This document shows, piece after piece, positions 10,836 through 21,291 of a stretch of 64,000 bases of DNA. The stretch is from Branchiostoma floridae. Taxonomy: Eukaryota > Chordata > Leptocardii > Amphioxiformes > Branchiostomatidae. The translations under genes were made by a program, and so were the position numbers. How positions within the stretch are numbered: position 1 is the first letter of the stretch; each line of letters begins with the position of its first letter. The notes under the pieces are model-generated. The model was not told the DNA's origin. It worked only from the letters and a program-made list of their open reading frames with translations, and ran no database searches. Location of the stretch: positions 4,535,482 through 4,599,481 of the forward strand of contig NC_049996.1 of the NCBI RefSeq assembly GCF_000003815.2, in the 5' to 3' direction.

Positions 10836-11735
10836 CTCCTTCTTCAGTATCGCATGAAGGGGGCATTCCCTGGCCCCCTGGGCTCATTCGACCCCCCTTC
10901 CAAAACGGCTTACCGCACGATCACTAGATTTGCAGGGGGTGAAAGGCTCGTTGAGTTTTGAAATTCCTAAAATTTTTATATCATTTTGACGTTATATGAC
11001 GTAATTATGACGTCATTAATTGATTTTTTTGGCTAAAACGGGGAAGTCCCACAATACCTGAATATTTCACGCAAAAAGTTACCAACAACGGTTTCTTATC
11101 AATATTTAAGTATTACAAGACTTCTATTGTCAAAAGCCGACGCAACGACGTCAAAATGACGTCATAAAATGACGTCATCTGCAGTTTAGCTATCCGGCAT
11201 CTTGGATTATCAACCTTAAATGTTTTAAGATAATTTATTTCAACATATAATGCTAAAACCCCATAAAAATGGATTAAAAAGTTCACATTAATGTTTTCTA
11301 TAAGAAAATACTAAGTAGTGATGAAATCCGAGTGAAATTAAGCTGGTCATACTTTTCATCATGATATTGTCGGCCATCTTGGATTTTGGCCAATTACGTC
11401 ATCTCATGAGCATAATTTATGAATATCTTATTAGAATGTTTAAGTAAGATGTGTTGGATATCAAAGATATATGAAAAGAAGTTTGATTTAGTAAGATATC
11501 TTAAAATCCCCTTGTTTAAACCAAAATTAGTGATTTTCGTAAAATTTGCCTTTCAGAAACCCGTTGCCATGGCAACACAAGAAGTTATATAATTAATCTA
11601 TTTATTGTAACTTGTTGCCAACAATATTCTAGGAAAAGTCACTAAGTTTGGTTAGTCTAGCGCAAGCCCTTTGGGAGCTATATGACGTCAAAGTTGCCGC
11701 AGGCACTTTAGGACCCCCCCCCCTCCCCCGTCTGG
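10836..11735. repeat. Probable non-coding repeat rich in TGACGTCA sites
   Basis: No coding frame. It begins with a C/G-rich block (GGGGGCATTCCCTGGCCCCC, about 10859) and ends with a C-run (11709-11726). In between are at least seven CRE-like octamers: TGACGTTA about 10987, TGACGTAA about 10997, TGACGTCA about 11008, CGACGTCA about 11147, TGACGTCA about 11157 and 11170, TTACGTCA about 11395, and TGACGTCA about 11683. A GTTGCCATGGCAAC palindrome (X-box/RFX-like) is near 11562. It may be a repetitive element; I cannot name a family. Confidence 0.4.
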
Positions 11736-11880
11736 ATAGGGTTAATCACAACACAAGTGCCCGGTAAAATTAGACAAGGAAAGGATAAACGAAAAAGTCC
11801 ATGGAAAAATTAAAACAAATGATTTGTGTGTGCGAAGGACAGGACAATTCAGTTTAGTGGAGTCGGTACACGTATTTGCA

Positions 11881-12090
11881 TATTGTAAAGGCAGAAACTT
11901 TCGCGGTGGTTTCATGTTCGCGGTTTTCGCGGCGGCCGCTTCACCGCGAACTTAAAACCACAGCGAACATTTTTCCATGCCTGTAAGACACTACAGTGCA
12001 TGGTGCTACCGCGAACTTTAAACCGCCGATACAAGTCCTTTTTCCCACTACCGTGATATTAAATCTTCGTGAACTTAAATACATTTACGA
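11881..12090 (-). mobile_element. MITE, CTGTAAATG family (reverse copy)
   Basis: The reverse complement aligns end to end with 35918-36129: shared blocks include CATGGAAAAATGT, GGTTTTAAGTTCGCG and CCACCGCGAA. The termini here are degraded (TATTGTAAAGG at the left, CATTTACGAGG at the right). CG-rich palindromic core, no coding capacity. Confidence 0.75.
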
Positions 12091-13595
12091 GGGGTGATAT
12101 AACATTTCTCGTTCTCAGCCAGAAATAATAAGCACAACTCAAATTTTGAGGCACAACGTCATAGTATGAAGCCTTTTATCAAAATCCTCCAAATTTCAAA
12201 TCATTGCAGTTATTACTTTACAGGCATTCGTGTGTTTTTTTGCAAATCAGAAGGTAAGTGGTGAGAAAAACAAGGGTGGATTGTGATCAGACGTGTGTGG
12301 GTCGAGTTCCCATGCCGTGAATTATTTGTCAGTAACAAAAGACATTGTCAAAATGTTTGATAATAATTCTCTTCCTATTTCAAGCAAAAAGAATTGGGTG
12401 TCTGACTTCCAGCAGCGCAAGTTGACGCGCACACCTCAGGTCAATTGGCTCAATTGTCCACGTTTCTGTTCCTTCAACCTAACCTAACGTTACTGGGTGT
12501 CGCCTGCAATGTAATGATCACAATACTTTGAATTTTGGTACACATTCATATAAGACTTAAAGTTCATACTTGACATTTATGCTTCAAATTCTGAGCTGAG
12601 CTGTGCTTATTATTTCTGAGATGAGGCCGAGGTCTTATTGATCACCCTTCGTATACACAAGATGCATGGGGGTGGCTCAGGGTCCTGCCTAGTTCAGTTC
12701 AGTTTTGAATCTCGTATCGAACCGCAGACAATATGTCCTTTTGAACTTGAAAAGCGAAATCTACATTCTATTGATTGTTAAAACTACCGCCGTTTAGGAA
12801 CACCAGGGATAGTTACGTTTATATACCTTTCGTGACGCCTACGCCCACCCGCAAACCGGAAACAACAATGGAACCAGTACTATAACTAGCTTGTGTTGAA
12901 GAACTTTGATGCCCTTCCACAAAACCGTTGATGATGTTGAACCTTGAAAGTCGTGACTTTATCCCGAAAACGTTCATTCTTCGCTAGGTTTACAGAAATT
13001 GTGGACGTTCGTCGCGAGATATATAGGGCTCTGGTAGTGTTTCTGACGGTTTTGTCACTGCGATGCCCAACGGCAAGAAACACGCCCTTATAATTAGCTT
13101 TAATCACAGTTGTTATTGCTGCCGGCGTTCAAACTGGTCTGTGACAACGTGTTCATTCATTGCACGTAAACATCTTCTGAAGGAACAAGAGACTGAAGAT
13201 CACATACCTCCTTGAACTATTTATGACATGCCTCTTAGGTCGGCATTAATTGTAGCTAGTTAATGAATTATTCAAGCAAAGTTTGGCGTTACATGTTTCC
13301 GTTATGTCATTATACGGTGAATATGACTAGCATATGGAAAACACGGACCAAAAATAATATCTTCCCGTCAATTAGTAGACTCCTCCATTGACCCTTTGAC
13401 CCGGAAGGTCTTCAAGCTGATTAATGAATAATTCTAATGACAAAATGACTTAAATGGCTGTTTTCAACTCACAGACAATAAAATTTATCAACTATATAGA
13501 TAAAGCACCTGATTAGAGCCCAAAACACAATCAAAATATGATTAAATTTGTGAATTTTGTGCCGTGGTACTCTATTCAGAAAAAGGTGAGTTCCA
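12091..13595. other. Intergenic, no gene recognised
   Basis: Small frames at 12293-12487 (plus) and 12886-13107 (minus) have no recognisable motif or splice context. Nothing else is evident in about 1.5 kb of AT-rich sequence. Confidence 0.5.
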
Positions 13596-13599
13596 CTTG

Positions 13600-14436
13600 A
13601 AAGCACACGATATTATGGCAGTGCAGCCAACAAGCAGCGTCTCCAAATCCTCCAGAACCGGGGCGCACGAATCATCCTCCGACGTGAGCCGAGGTCGAAT
13701 GTTGGGGAGCTGCATCAGGCACTGGGTTGGAGTCTGCTGCAGGAGCGAAGAACTCGGCAGATCTGCATCATGGTGTACAAATGCCTTCATGGCCTAGCAC
13801 CCAACTACCTACTCAACACATTTCGTTTCAATAACCACATCCGCAGTCATAACACCAGACAAGCACAACTCCTACATAAACCTAACTACACTTCAAGAGC
13901 AGGTCAACGCACATTTGCGTACAGGGCAGCTGAAATATATAATACACTTAAACCTGAGACAAAACAAGCAACTACTCTTAAAGCCTTTAAACAGTCTCTG
14001 ATATCATAACGCTGACATCTGACCTCTGATCACAATGACTGTTCAATTACTTTATGATTTTTGTGATGTTGAGTTGTTATTGTGTATGAGTTGTTATTAG
14101 TAAGTTGCGTATATGATTTACTGATCCGAATTGGATTATTCTTTCTTATGTTAAGTCCGATTGATCAGGACAAATGGCACTGACCTCTGACCGCAATGAC
14201 CGTCCAATGACCCTATGGGTTTGTGATCTTGAGTTGTTTTTGTTTTTCTTTTGAGTGTTCCTAAGTTGCTTATATGATTTGCAAACCCGAATTGGATTGT
14301 TGCTTTGTTATGTTCAATCCTATGTTAGTAGTTATCTTTTGTACTTTGAGTTATTATTATTGTTATAGGGCTCCCTTGGAAATCAGGTACTACGTTAACT
14401 GAAGGGACTACCCTAAAGATCAATAAATAAATAAAT
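13600..14436 (+). mobile_element. LINE 3' fragment with C-terminus and poly(A)-like tail
   Basis: One frame reads LQILQNRGARIILRREPRSN and continues through YKCLHGLAPNYL to a final FAYRAAEIYNTLKPETK...FKQSLIS stop at 14009, the normal C-terminus of CR1/Jockey-type reverse transcriptases (QNRxARII, CLxGLAPxYL). About 430 bases of 3' untranslated sequence follow and end in an AATAAATAAATAAA simple tail (about 14422-14436). The element is 5'-truncated; the catalytic domain is missing. Confidence 0.75.
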
Positions 14437-14546
14437 TATGATGATAGTAAGTATTAAACATTTTATTTAACTCGCCATCAAAACTATACTATACAATACA
14501 AATCAATCCAAACTTAAGAGCCACACAATTTCATAAATGTGTACTT

Positions 14547-14552
14547 TTATTT
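14547..14552 (-). terminator. Candidate poly(A) signal of Cry-like gene
   Basis: AATAAA on the minus strand (TTTATT on plus) about 55 bases after the stop codon at 14607. Another copy is at 14462-14467. Confidence 0.5.
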
Positions 14553-14606
14553 TCGTACATCTCGTACATTTTGGGTACAGGAATAATGTCTTGGAGCTAT
14601 CTAAGT

Positions 14607-17600
14607 TCAGGGCACGTCTTCAATTGTCATATTAATGGGCTTGTCAATAAGTTTTCTCCAGTTGGTCGCGATTTCTTCGGGATGGTTGAACTTTTTAGAC
14701 AACTTCACTGCCACCTGTTGTCTGTATTCTTCAAGCAATGTGTCTAGAGACGGCTGTGGCGGGGCTGCAATGTTACTGTAGGATCTCACGTGGATATCGT
14801 CTTTTCTGATGGCGTGGTCTTCTATCCACTCTGAAAAACATAGCACGAGGATGATTTTTTAAATTCACTTTTGGAACAGTTCTTTTTTTTGCATGGGATG
14901 GGAAATTAGTAAAAAGATATCTTATTTGTTTGCAAATGTTGCTTGTCCGATTTCCGCTTCAGTGACGTTTGGGACCGCATCCTTCACACTGCAGCAGCGA
15001 CACCTAGCTGCAGTGCGAGGTAGAACCAGTCAGTATTACATCGAGAAAGGTGCGAAAGGGTCACAGAAACGTCGGCATTTAAATACTTTGGTTCTGTACG
15101 ATGCAATGTGTTACCCATCGTTAACAGATATAAAAAGTGATGGCCACTTTCTCAGGATGTTTTTACAGTTGAATGTAAGGCTATGTTGATTTGATTACAG
15201 GGATGACATCTGCGCATGCATCAATTCGACAGTTGTTCAAGAAAAGGACATTGCGACCATAATGTAAATCGTACAAAGCAGCTACGAAGTGAGCAACTAT
15301 ATGCCGTAAGTCGCAGACAAAATGTCGAAACGGTTACTAATGTAGAATGCAAAAATCAGTCCCAAAGTCAAACTCAAAGTAGAAGATGTGAAAGAACAAA
15401 GGTATCGCTCGGTATAACATACTATGTGTGTCCATTCAATTGTTTCTCGTAATGAAGGCAACATTTTTTGCCAAACACCCTCATCAGTTTCGTCTTCGAT
15501 TAGGGAAACTAAGCAAAAATCACTTTGAGGGCAAAATATTGTCTACAATGGCGAAGAATCACGATTAGCGTTACAAAGATATAGATTTTAACATTATAAC
15601 AAGGTTTGTAAAAAGTAAGTAAGGAATATACATAGACCTGTTACTGTCCCCACCAGTGACACGGAGACACCTGTAGACGTTACGGCGCTCCCTGCAACAA
15701 CAGCCCTCCTACGGTCCTCCAGAATCCGCGGCCACCATTCCTCCACGTGCTCCGCGTATTTCTCTGCGTACTGCGCTACCAGACCAACCCGCGGTGTGGC
15801 GTAGCGCGAAGATCTGCCCAGTAGGAAAGATAACATCAAAAGAGAGTTAATGACAGCAGAATGGCACATTCATGCTAAACAATTTATATCAACGCCGTCT
15901 GAGTGAGAGGGGGGTGAGAGGTTTGCCAGACCAAAAATCATCATCAGGATGAGTTGTAGTTTATCAACAACTCCAGACAGAATGATTTGGACCAAAGCAC
16001 ACCTGGGCATGCATGCCTCTACTCTTTGTTCGAAAGGTGTGGTGACTTCTACCCAAACACGGGGCCGCCATTAGACGTCCTATCAGGTATGGCACAAAGG
16101 GCCTCTGAAAGGCCTATAACCACTTGGTCCCTAGCGGAATATTCTACCACTACGCCACAATTATAAGGAGCCCACAATTTAGCTATAGGTTTATGCTTAG
16201 GGGATTTAGGTTACCCCACAGATAAAGGTGAACCAGCAATATAACAAAGCAACCTGGCAGGGTTGAAGTCCGGGTCTTCGTTCTCCGGATCCACGTTAGC
16301 CATTTCCTGGTACAGCGCGAGCCTCAGTCCCGCCAGGAGGAGGAATGACGTCAGCCCGATCTTGGCGTAGCTCTCCTGCATCAGCGTGCCGATCACTCCG
16401 ATGAGATGTTCGTTCAGCCTTGTCAACAAGTCGTGGAGGCGCTCTCGGTCGGTTGGGTCGGTGAGGTCACTGTGCATCTGAGCCAAAGGAAAAATTAATT
16501 CCAGCTCTATCAGACATACACGTGCTTAAAGTGCAACTTTTGTGTTATCTATTATTTTTTAATAAATAATAAAGAATCACAGAAAAGCATTTCACAATCG
16601 CTTACAAGAACTTCAAAGATACAAATAGACATTGACGTAAACATATGACGAGAAGCAAAATGTGACTAAAAGATCATAATGACAAAATTTCGGAACAAGG
16701 CAATCAGATAATGGTAGACTTCACTACGTATCTATACAACCCTCCCAGGCCCACAGAGAAAAAAAAAACAGCACGGAAAATGTATAAGTATCTTAATACA
16801 GCAAAAGACAACCTGGTGCTTTTCTATTCATGTATTTTTTTCAGTAGTATTTATTCTGTTCCTTTTGTAAATACATTAGGCATGGTTTATGTTGTTATTA
16901 TTGATATTATTTTCAGTTACGGACAGTTTATCACGTTATATTTTTCTTACCATCACGACTACTTTATTCTGTACTTACTTCCTGTTGCTCATTTAGTTCA
17001 TTCAAGTCAATTATGGTTTGTTAATCATTATTCATATTTATTTTCCACATACAAATCCCAAACGATATTTCTGACGTTTTAATTTGACCTCTGACCTCTC
17101 ACGTTTACTCACGTTTACCTCAGTTAATTTTGTTACCTTTCTGTTTATCAATTGTATAAGTTTAGTTAACTAAGTCCGTTTTTATTGTATATATCTATAA
17201 GTGTTGGACTCCAGGAAGAATAGCGGTACCACTTCGGTGGTATCGCTAATGGAGATCCCAATAAAACAAACAAACAAACAGTATTGTGTATGTTAGGAAT
17301 CTCGAACAAACACACATTGCATAAAGTTAACACACAACAAACCCAAACACACGCATACATAACACAAAGACAACTCATACACACACAAACACGCACACGC
17401 ACACGCACACATACACACACACACGCACATACACACACACATACACACACACAAATGTATACACACACACCACACAACACAACACATACATTCACAGACA
17501 AGCCATTGAAGTTTACTAACCTTATCTAAGGTGTAATCCTTAGTCAGCATATCGAACAGGTCATGCAGCACTCCGTTGATCTGATCCAAAGTGTCCTGTT

Positions 17601-18221
17601 TCAGTTCCTGCTTCACGATAGACTTCATCTCGTCCATAGTACTGGACTCTTCAGCATCTGGTGGGAAGACCGTGTCCCATAGACCACGGAATATCACCTG
17701 TTCAACAGTGACACAAGATGTTCTGTAATTTTTAATTGGATATGATTGCTGTTTTTGTATGTGTTGTTTTAAATTTGTTTAAGTCTTTTACAATTAAAAG
17801 TTTTTTATACTGCTCAACAAAATAATACGTGGCTGTTGCGGAGGAAATTTGTGTTAAGTTATAACATTAAACATTATTGTTTTACCCTGAAGACTGTTTA
17901 TGTTTTGGGGTTGATATTATTATGGAATTTTCCCCTCTTTGAATTAATAATGCACGCAAAAAATACGTTACAACATCAAAATTCATCAGATCTGGTTATC
18001 CATTAATCATCAGCTTTCTTTAAAAGTCATTTCCAATTTTTCAAGACCATTACCTGTGCGATAGCCCCGGCCACGGCTCCCCCTACCCCCACCACCACGG
18101 CCCCAGCAGTGGCCTGTACAGCGCTGACGGTCATCTGTTTAGCCAGTTCGGAGGCTGCTGCCGTTGCCACGTCTTTGGAGTCCTCGTTTAGCACTGTCGG
18201 GGTCGACCACCGCTGTCCCAT
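14607..18221 (-). CDS. Cry toxin domain I-like helical protein, five coding exons
   Basis: Exons on the minus strand: 18221-18054, 17697-17521, 16477-16254, 15813-15638 and 14830-14607. All have GT/AG borders and compatible phases (0, 0, 2, 1), giving about 322 residues. Exon 1 starts MGQRWS, an N-myristoylation consensus (Gly2, Ser6), and continues into an Ala/Gly/Val-rich hydrophobic helix. Exon 2 (GLWDTVFPP, then amphipathic helices) and exon 3 (RERLHDLLTRLNEHL; YAKIGLTSFLLLAGLRLALYQ) give a helical bundle. Exon 4 has a YAEKYAEHVEEWW helix. The order and spacing recall domain I of three-domain Cry proteins: GxxxxGxxxLW, an RxRxxxLxxxL helix, a central hydrophobic A-LxLLR-type helix, and a YxxHCxxWY-type helix. 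Domains II and III are absent. Family assignment is an inference from pattern only; gene structure is much surer than function. It could also be an unrelated membrane-interacting helical protein. A 3' splice site abuts the ATG, so a 5' exon probably lies further right. Confidence 0.68.
14831..15637. other. Intron 4 of the Cry-like gene
   Basis: Bounded by a donor after 15638 (CAG|GTCTAT) and an acceptor before 14830 (TTTTTCAG), minus strand. Plus-strand frames of up to 98 codons inside it have no motif and are not called. Confidence 0.55.
16015..16165 (-). mobile_element. Degenerate tRNA-derived SINE relic
   Basis: On the minus strand from 16165 there is GTGGCGTAGTGGTAGAATATT, a tRNA box A-like start. 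Downstream sequence is diverged but contains a GATAGGACGT block shared with the SINE at 27320-27525. It lies in intron 3 of the Cry-like gene. Confidence 0.45.
16780..17282 (+). mobile_element. LINE 3' untranslated tail with CAAA repeat
   Basis: A T-rich stretch ends with a small hairpin (GGTACCACTTCGGTGGTATC, 17225-17244), then GGAGATCCCAATAAAACAAACAAACAAACA. A hairpin followed by a short simple tail is a common non-LTR 3' end. No protein motif remains. It lies in intron 2 of the Cry-like gene. Confidence 0.45.
17305..17495. repeat. CA-rich microsatellite
   Basis: About 190 bases of interrupted CACACA/CGCACA/TACACA units immediately downstream (in gene orientation) of exon 2 of the Cry-like gene. 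Long Cys/Val frames across it are simple-sequence artefacts. Confidence 0.9.
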
Positions 18222-18477
18222 CTAAGGAAGTAGAGAAAACTCAAAATATTAGAATCGATAGTATCAATCCTTCCTCCAAGGAGCTTTACTATTTATATAT
18301 TTATCGTGATTTACCACATTAGTGGAATAATTGATATGACAGGTGCCTCTCCTTTTCAAGATGTCTACCCGGAGACCAGACTGTAAGATGTGACCCACCC
18401 ACACCGGAAATGACCCCTACTCTTTTCGAGAAGTGTGGCGGGTTTCTAGAGTGCTCGAGGTGTGGTTCTCCTCAAAC

Positions 18478-18681
18478 AGTACAGTGGACCTCCGATAAAC
18501 GTAATACCCGAGAGATGGCCCTAACGAAATCTGGGTACTGATTTTTCAGCCGAATGAAGCGAGGAAAGTCGTGTAAAGTGCCTTCACCAAGGGCACAAGA
18601 TTGGCACCATATCAGCAGATTCGGACCGGGGAACTCTAGGTGCTTGGCCAAACACCCTGCCGTTACACCACACGAGCCCAC
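18478..18681 (-). mobile_element. tRNA-derived SINE
   Basis: On the minus strand from 18681: box A-like GTGTGGTGTAACGGCAGGGT and box B-like GGTCCGAATCTG, then a body with CTTGTGCCCTTGG and CTTTACACGACTTTCCTC. The body is shared with the SINE at 27320-27525, so the two belong to one family. Confidence 0.7.
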
Positions 18682-18689
18682 TTGTGTCG

Positions 18690-20125
18690 GCCTTTGATAT
18701 GGTTGGAAAACGGTGCTGGATGAAAGTGTCTAGAATTGGACCTAACGTCCAGAAATTAGTAGTAATTCTTATACACCTGCGCGTCCTAAACCCTTAAACT
18801 GTGTGACTGAATAATGCGATGTTGTTAGGTTGATTGTGACCTACGACCCAAGCTTTTGTACGTGTACCAACTGGTCTAGCAGGTCCGCTGCTGTCGTTAG
18901 TTAACAAAAATAACCTAGGGCTATTGGACAAAAAAATGTGCTCACTGACTCAACCTACCGAAAATCCAAGTAGATATGTAGCTTTTTCAAGTATTACAAT
19001 TGTTTTTGCGGCATTTCTATACCTCTCAAGTGATGCGAGTTTTCTCTATCCATTTCCGCTTTAATTTCAAATACGTCGTTGGTAATATTTTGATGTCGCA
19101 AGACTTGAAGATGTCTGTGACTCAGAACCAAGCACCGACAATTTCAAGATTTTAAGACAACCCTTTCGGTGACAAGACAGCAGAAGCGCGCACAACATAT
19201 GCACGACAATTTCAAGAATGTCCCCATATCGTAAGGCGATTGTACGACGCGTATGACTTTGCCCTTAGGCACTAGTGCATGAAGAGAATACCAAAACAAG
19301 ACCAGGGTCACTCAACATAACAGACTGGAAGGATACATGAATCTTAGTTTTAGATTTTTCTTTTCACTTACCGAAAGTAGTGCACACGAACTAGATATAA
19401 GAGTCCACCCTGACAGACAAGTGCTTGCCCCCAACCATTCAAGAGTTACTGACCGATAAAAATACATAGTTCTAATCGGCCATGACACTCAGCAGGGTTA
19501 ACAATGGTGGCCGAAACATACGGTAACATATTTAGAAACTTCAACTCATAATGATAGTTTGATATGCCATTACGGTAAAAATATGTATACGGTGTACATT
19601 TTCAACCTATGTGCCGTATTCCGTATTCTATTTTTACGTCTGTCCTAAAAGATTATCGCTGGTACGTTAACTCAAAGAAAGCAAATTCATGGACGACAGT
19701 TTAAAACATTCAACACGGACGTGACTTGGGCCTTGAAATTTTTAACTAATCGTCGAACGAGTAAAAGAACTAATTTAAAAGAACACATCACCTTGTGCTT
19801 GACAGTTGTAACAATGACTTGAAGGCGGTCTGCTTGACGTTTAGAAGCTGCAAGATTCAGTCTTTTCAAGTTATGGTGGATAAATCCGAAACACTGTCCT
19901 TACCACTCATACAATGGTCGCCATTGACAGGGTGTTGCACATGCAGGTGGGAAGGCCCTGGGGCTAGAGCAGGGGTTTGTGTACTGAACATGTGTGGGTC
20001 TGTTTCGTTAGGGATAGACCGGAAATGATCAGGGGAGGGGGTGACAATGTTGGTGCAGATTTCTTATTTCAAGGATATTTTCAAAACATTACATTACCAG
20101 TGTACAGACAAGTGGTGACTTTTGT
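18690..20125. other. No coding gene recognised; possible 5' region of the Cry-like gene
   Basis: A minus-strand segment near 19800-19869 ends at a good donor (CACAAG|GTGATG) and could be a 5' exon of the Cry-like gene, but no ATG-initiated frame supports it. The rest is unassigned. Confidence 0.35.
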
Positions 20126-20771
20126 GATACATTTTATTTTAAATATCATTTAAAGAAAGAAGAAGACAACTACTGTTTGTTGATCTACTACCGTAACAGC
20201 AAATATTCACAATTAAACGACATACGTCCTGACAATTCTTTACTTTAGCAAAAGCATAACACAACTCACTGTATTCATTTTCAACATCATTAGCACGATA
20301 CATTTTTATCATATACCTGAGGTTAGGGGGTACCTTTTGGAAGGTCACAGCTTCTAGAAGAATAGTAAATGCTATATAGAAAATATATCCCAACGTTCTC
20401 TAAACCTGTGCAACAATTACTACACCAGTCCTTTATAACAAATTCATTTACTTTAACGTACCAGAATATTCATCACAAGTAGACATTGTGTCATCTTCAC
20501 CTGCGAATAAAACCATTATCGATCAATCCTTATCAATCGACAGCATGGAACCTTTTTTTGTCAATTTCAAACAAAGCCATGAGCCCTGTGGTGCCTACGT
20601 CCCCTGATGTTTCATTCATGTATCGTCAGAAATTAACCCCAGGTGTTTCTAGCACCACATTTCTTTAAGTGTTTTAACAATCCTACAGTAGCAGTATCCC
20701 AATGATGTCCTCTTTAATTAATAGGAGTACCAATCACACATGTTGCACAGGCGGGGTGTTGAAGCTGCTGC
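20126..20771 (-). other. Probable 3' untranslated region of LRR gene B
   Basis: This lies downstream of the original stop of gene B. An AATAAA on the minus strand (TTTATT at 20133-20138) is a candidate poly(A) signal. The 84-codon frame at 20139-20393 has no motif and is not called. Confidence 0.4.
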
Positions 20772-20881
20772 TTATGACTGCGAGGTTTGGTTTCCATCTG
20801 TGTCAGACGAATGGTAGTAATGTAGATCTCCATCAGAGGTGCTCTGGTGTGACCCGTTTAGAGTTGGAGCCGAGGTTTGGT
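20772..20881 (-). pseudogene. Displaced original 3' end of gene B coding sequence
   Basis: On the minus strand, right after the MITE, one more tail unit (SHQSTSDGDLHYYHSSDTD) runs in the repeat frame to a TAA at 20772-20774. Removing the MITE and one copy of its 9-bp target duplication brings this segment back into frame with the array. It is therefore the ancestral C-terminus, now cut off by a stop inside the MITE. Confidence 0.75.
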
Positions 20882-21291
20882 TAGCCTGGATACCATACCC
20901 CAACCTCAAAAAAATCTTTTGTGTTGGGGTCTGGCAGGATGGCTGTAGAAATGTTCTCGAACGCCCTTGATCAGAGGGAGGAGAACCTAGGATTTATGAC
21001 CATTCACACCACAGGTAGCCAGCTACAACACACCACAGTTGGTCAGCAGGCTATCACAGTAGCGAATTAGGTACTTGGTGGCCACTGTTGTGGATTAAAA
21101 AAAATACAGTTGGGGGTCATTAACCAATCATGGTAGGGGTGTAGTACCTCCTGCTGATCCTGCTGCTGTTCTATTGGTGGAGTTTTTTTGCCCACTATAA
21201 GGGGCAAAATTGAGAACCCGGCCTATCCCATCCGGCCAGACCCCTGCACGATAGATACTTGAGATCGGACTGGGGTTTGGTAACCAGGCTA
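20882..21291. mobile_element. MITE, TAGCC family, inserted in gene B tail exon
   Basis: Termini TAGCCTGGATACCAT (20882) and its inverted partner ending CCAGGCTA (21291) match those of the MITE at 5612-5880. It is flanked by the perfect 9-bp duplication AGGTTTGGT at 20873-20881 and 21292-21300. Length 410 bp, no protein of its own. It interrupts the 90-bp repeat array and supplies a new C-terminus and stop codon for gene B. Confidence 0.88.

Noticed and set aside
15216-15452. 78-codon plus-strand frame in intron 4 of the Cry-like gene
   Set aside because: Low-complexity Gln/Ser stretch, no motif and no splice evidence.
17166-17697. Cys/Val-rich or Thr/His-rich frames around 17.3-17.5 kb
   Set aside because: They run across the CA microsatellite. 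Only the 17521-17697 part is a real exon, of the Cry-like gene.
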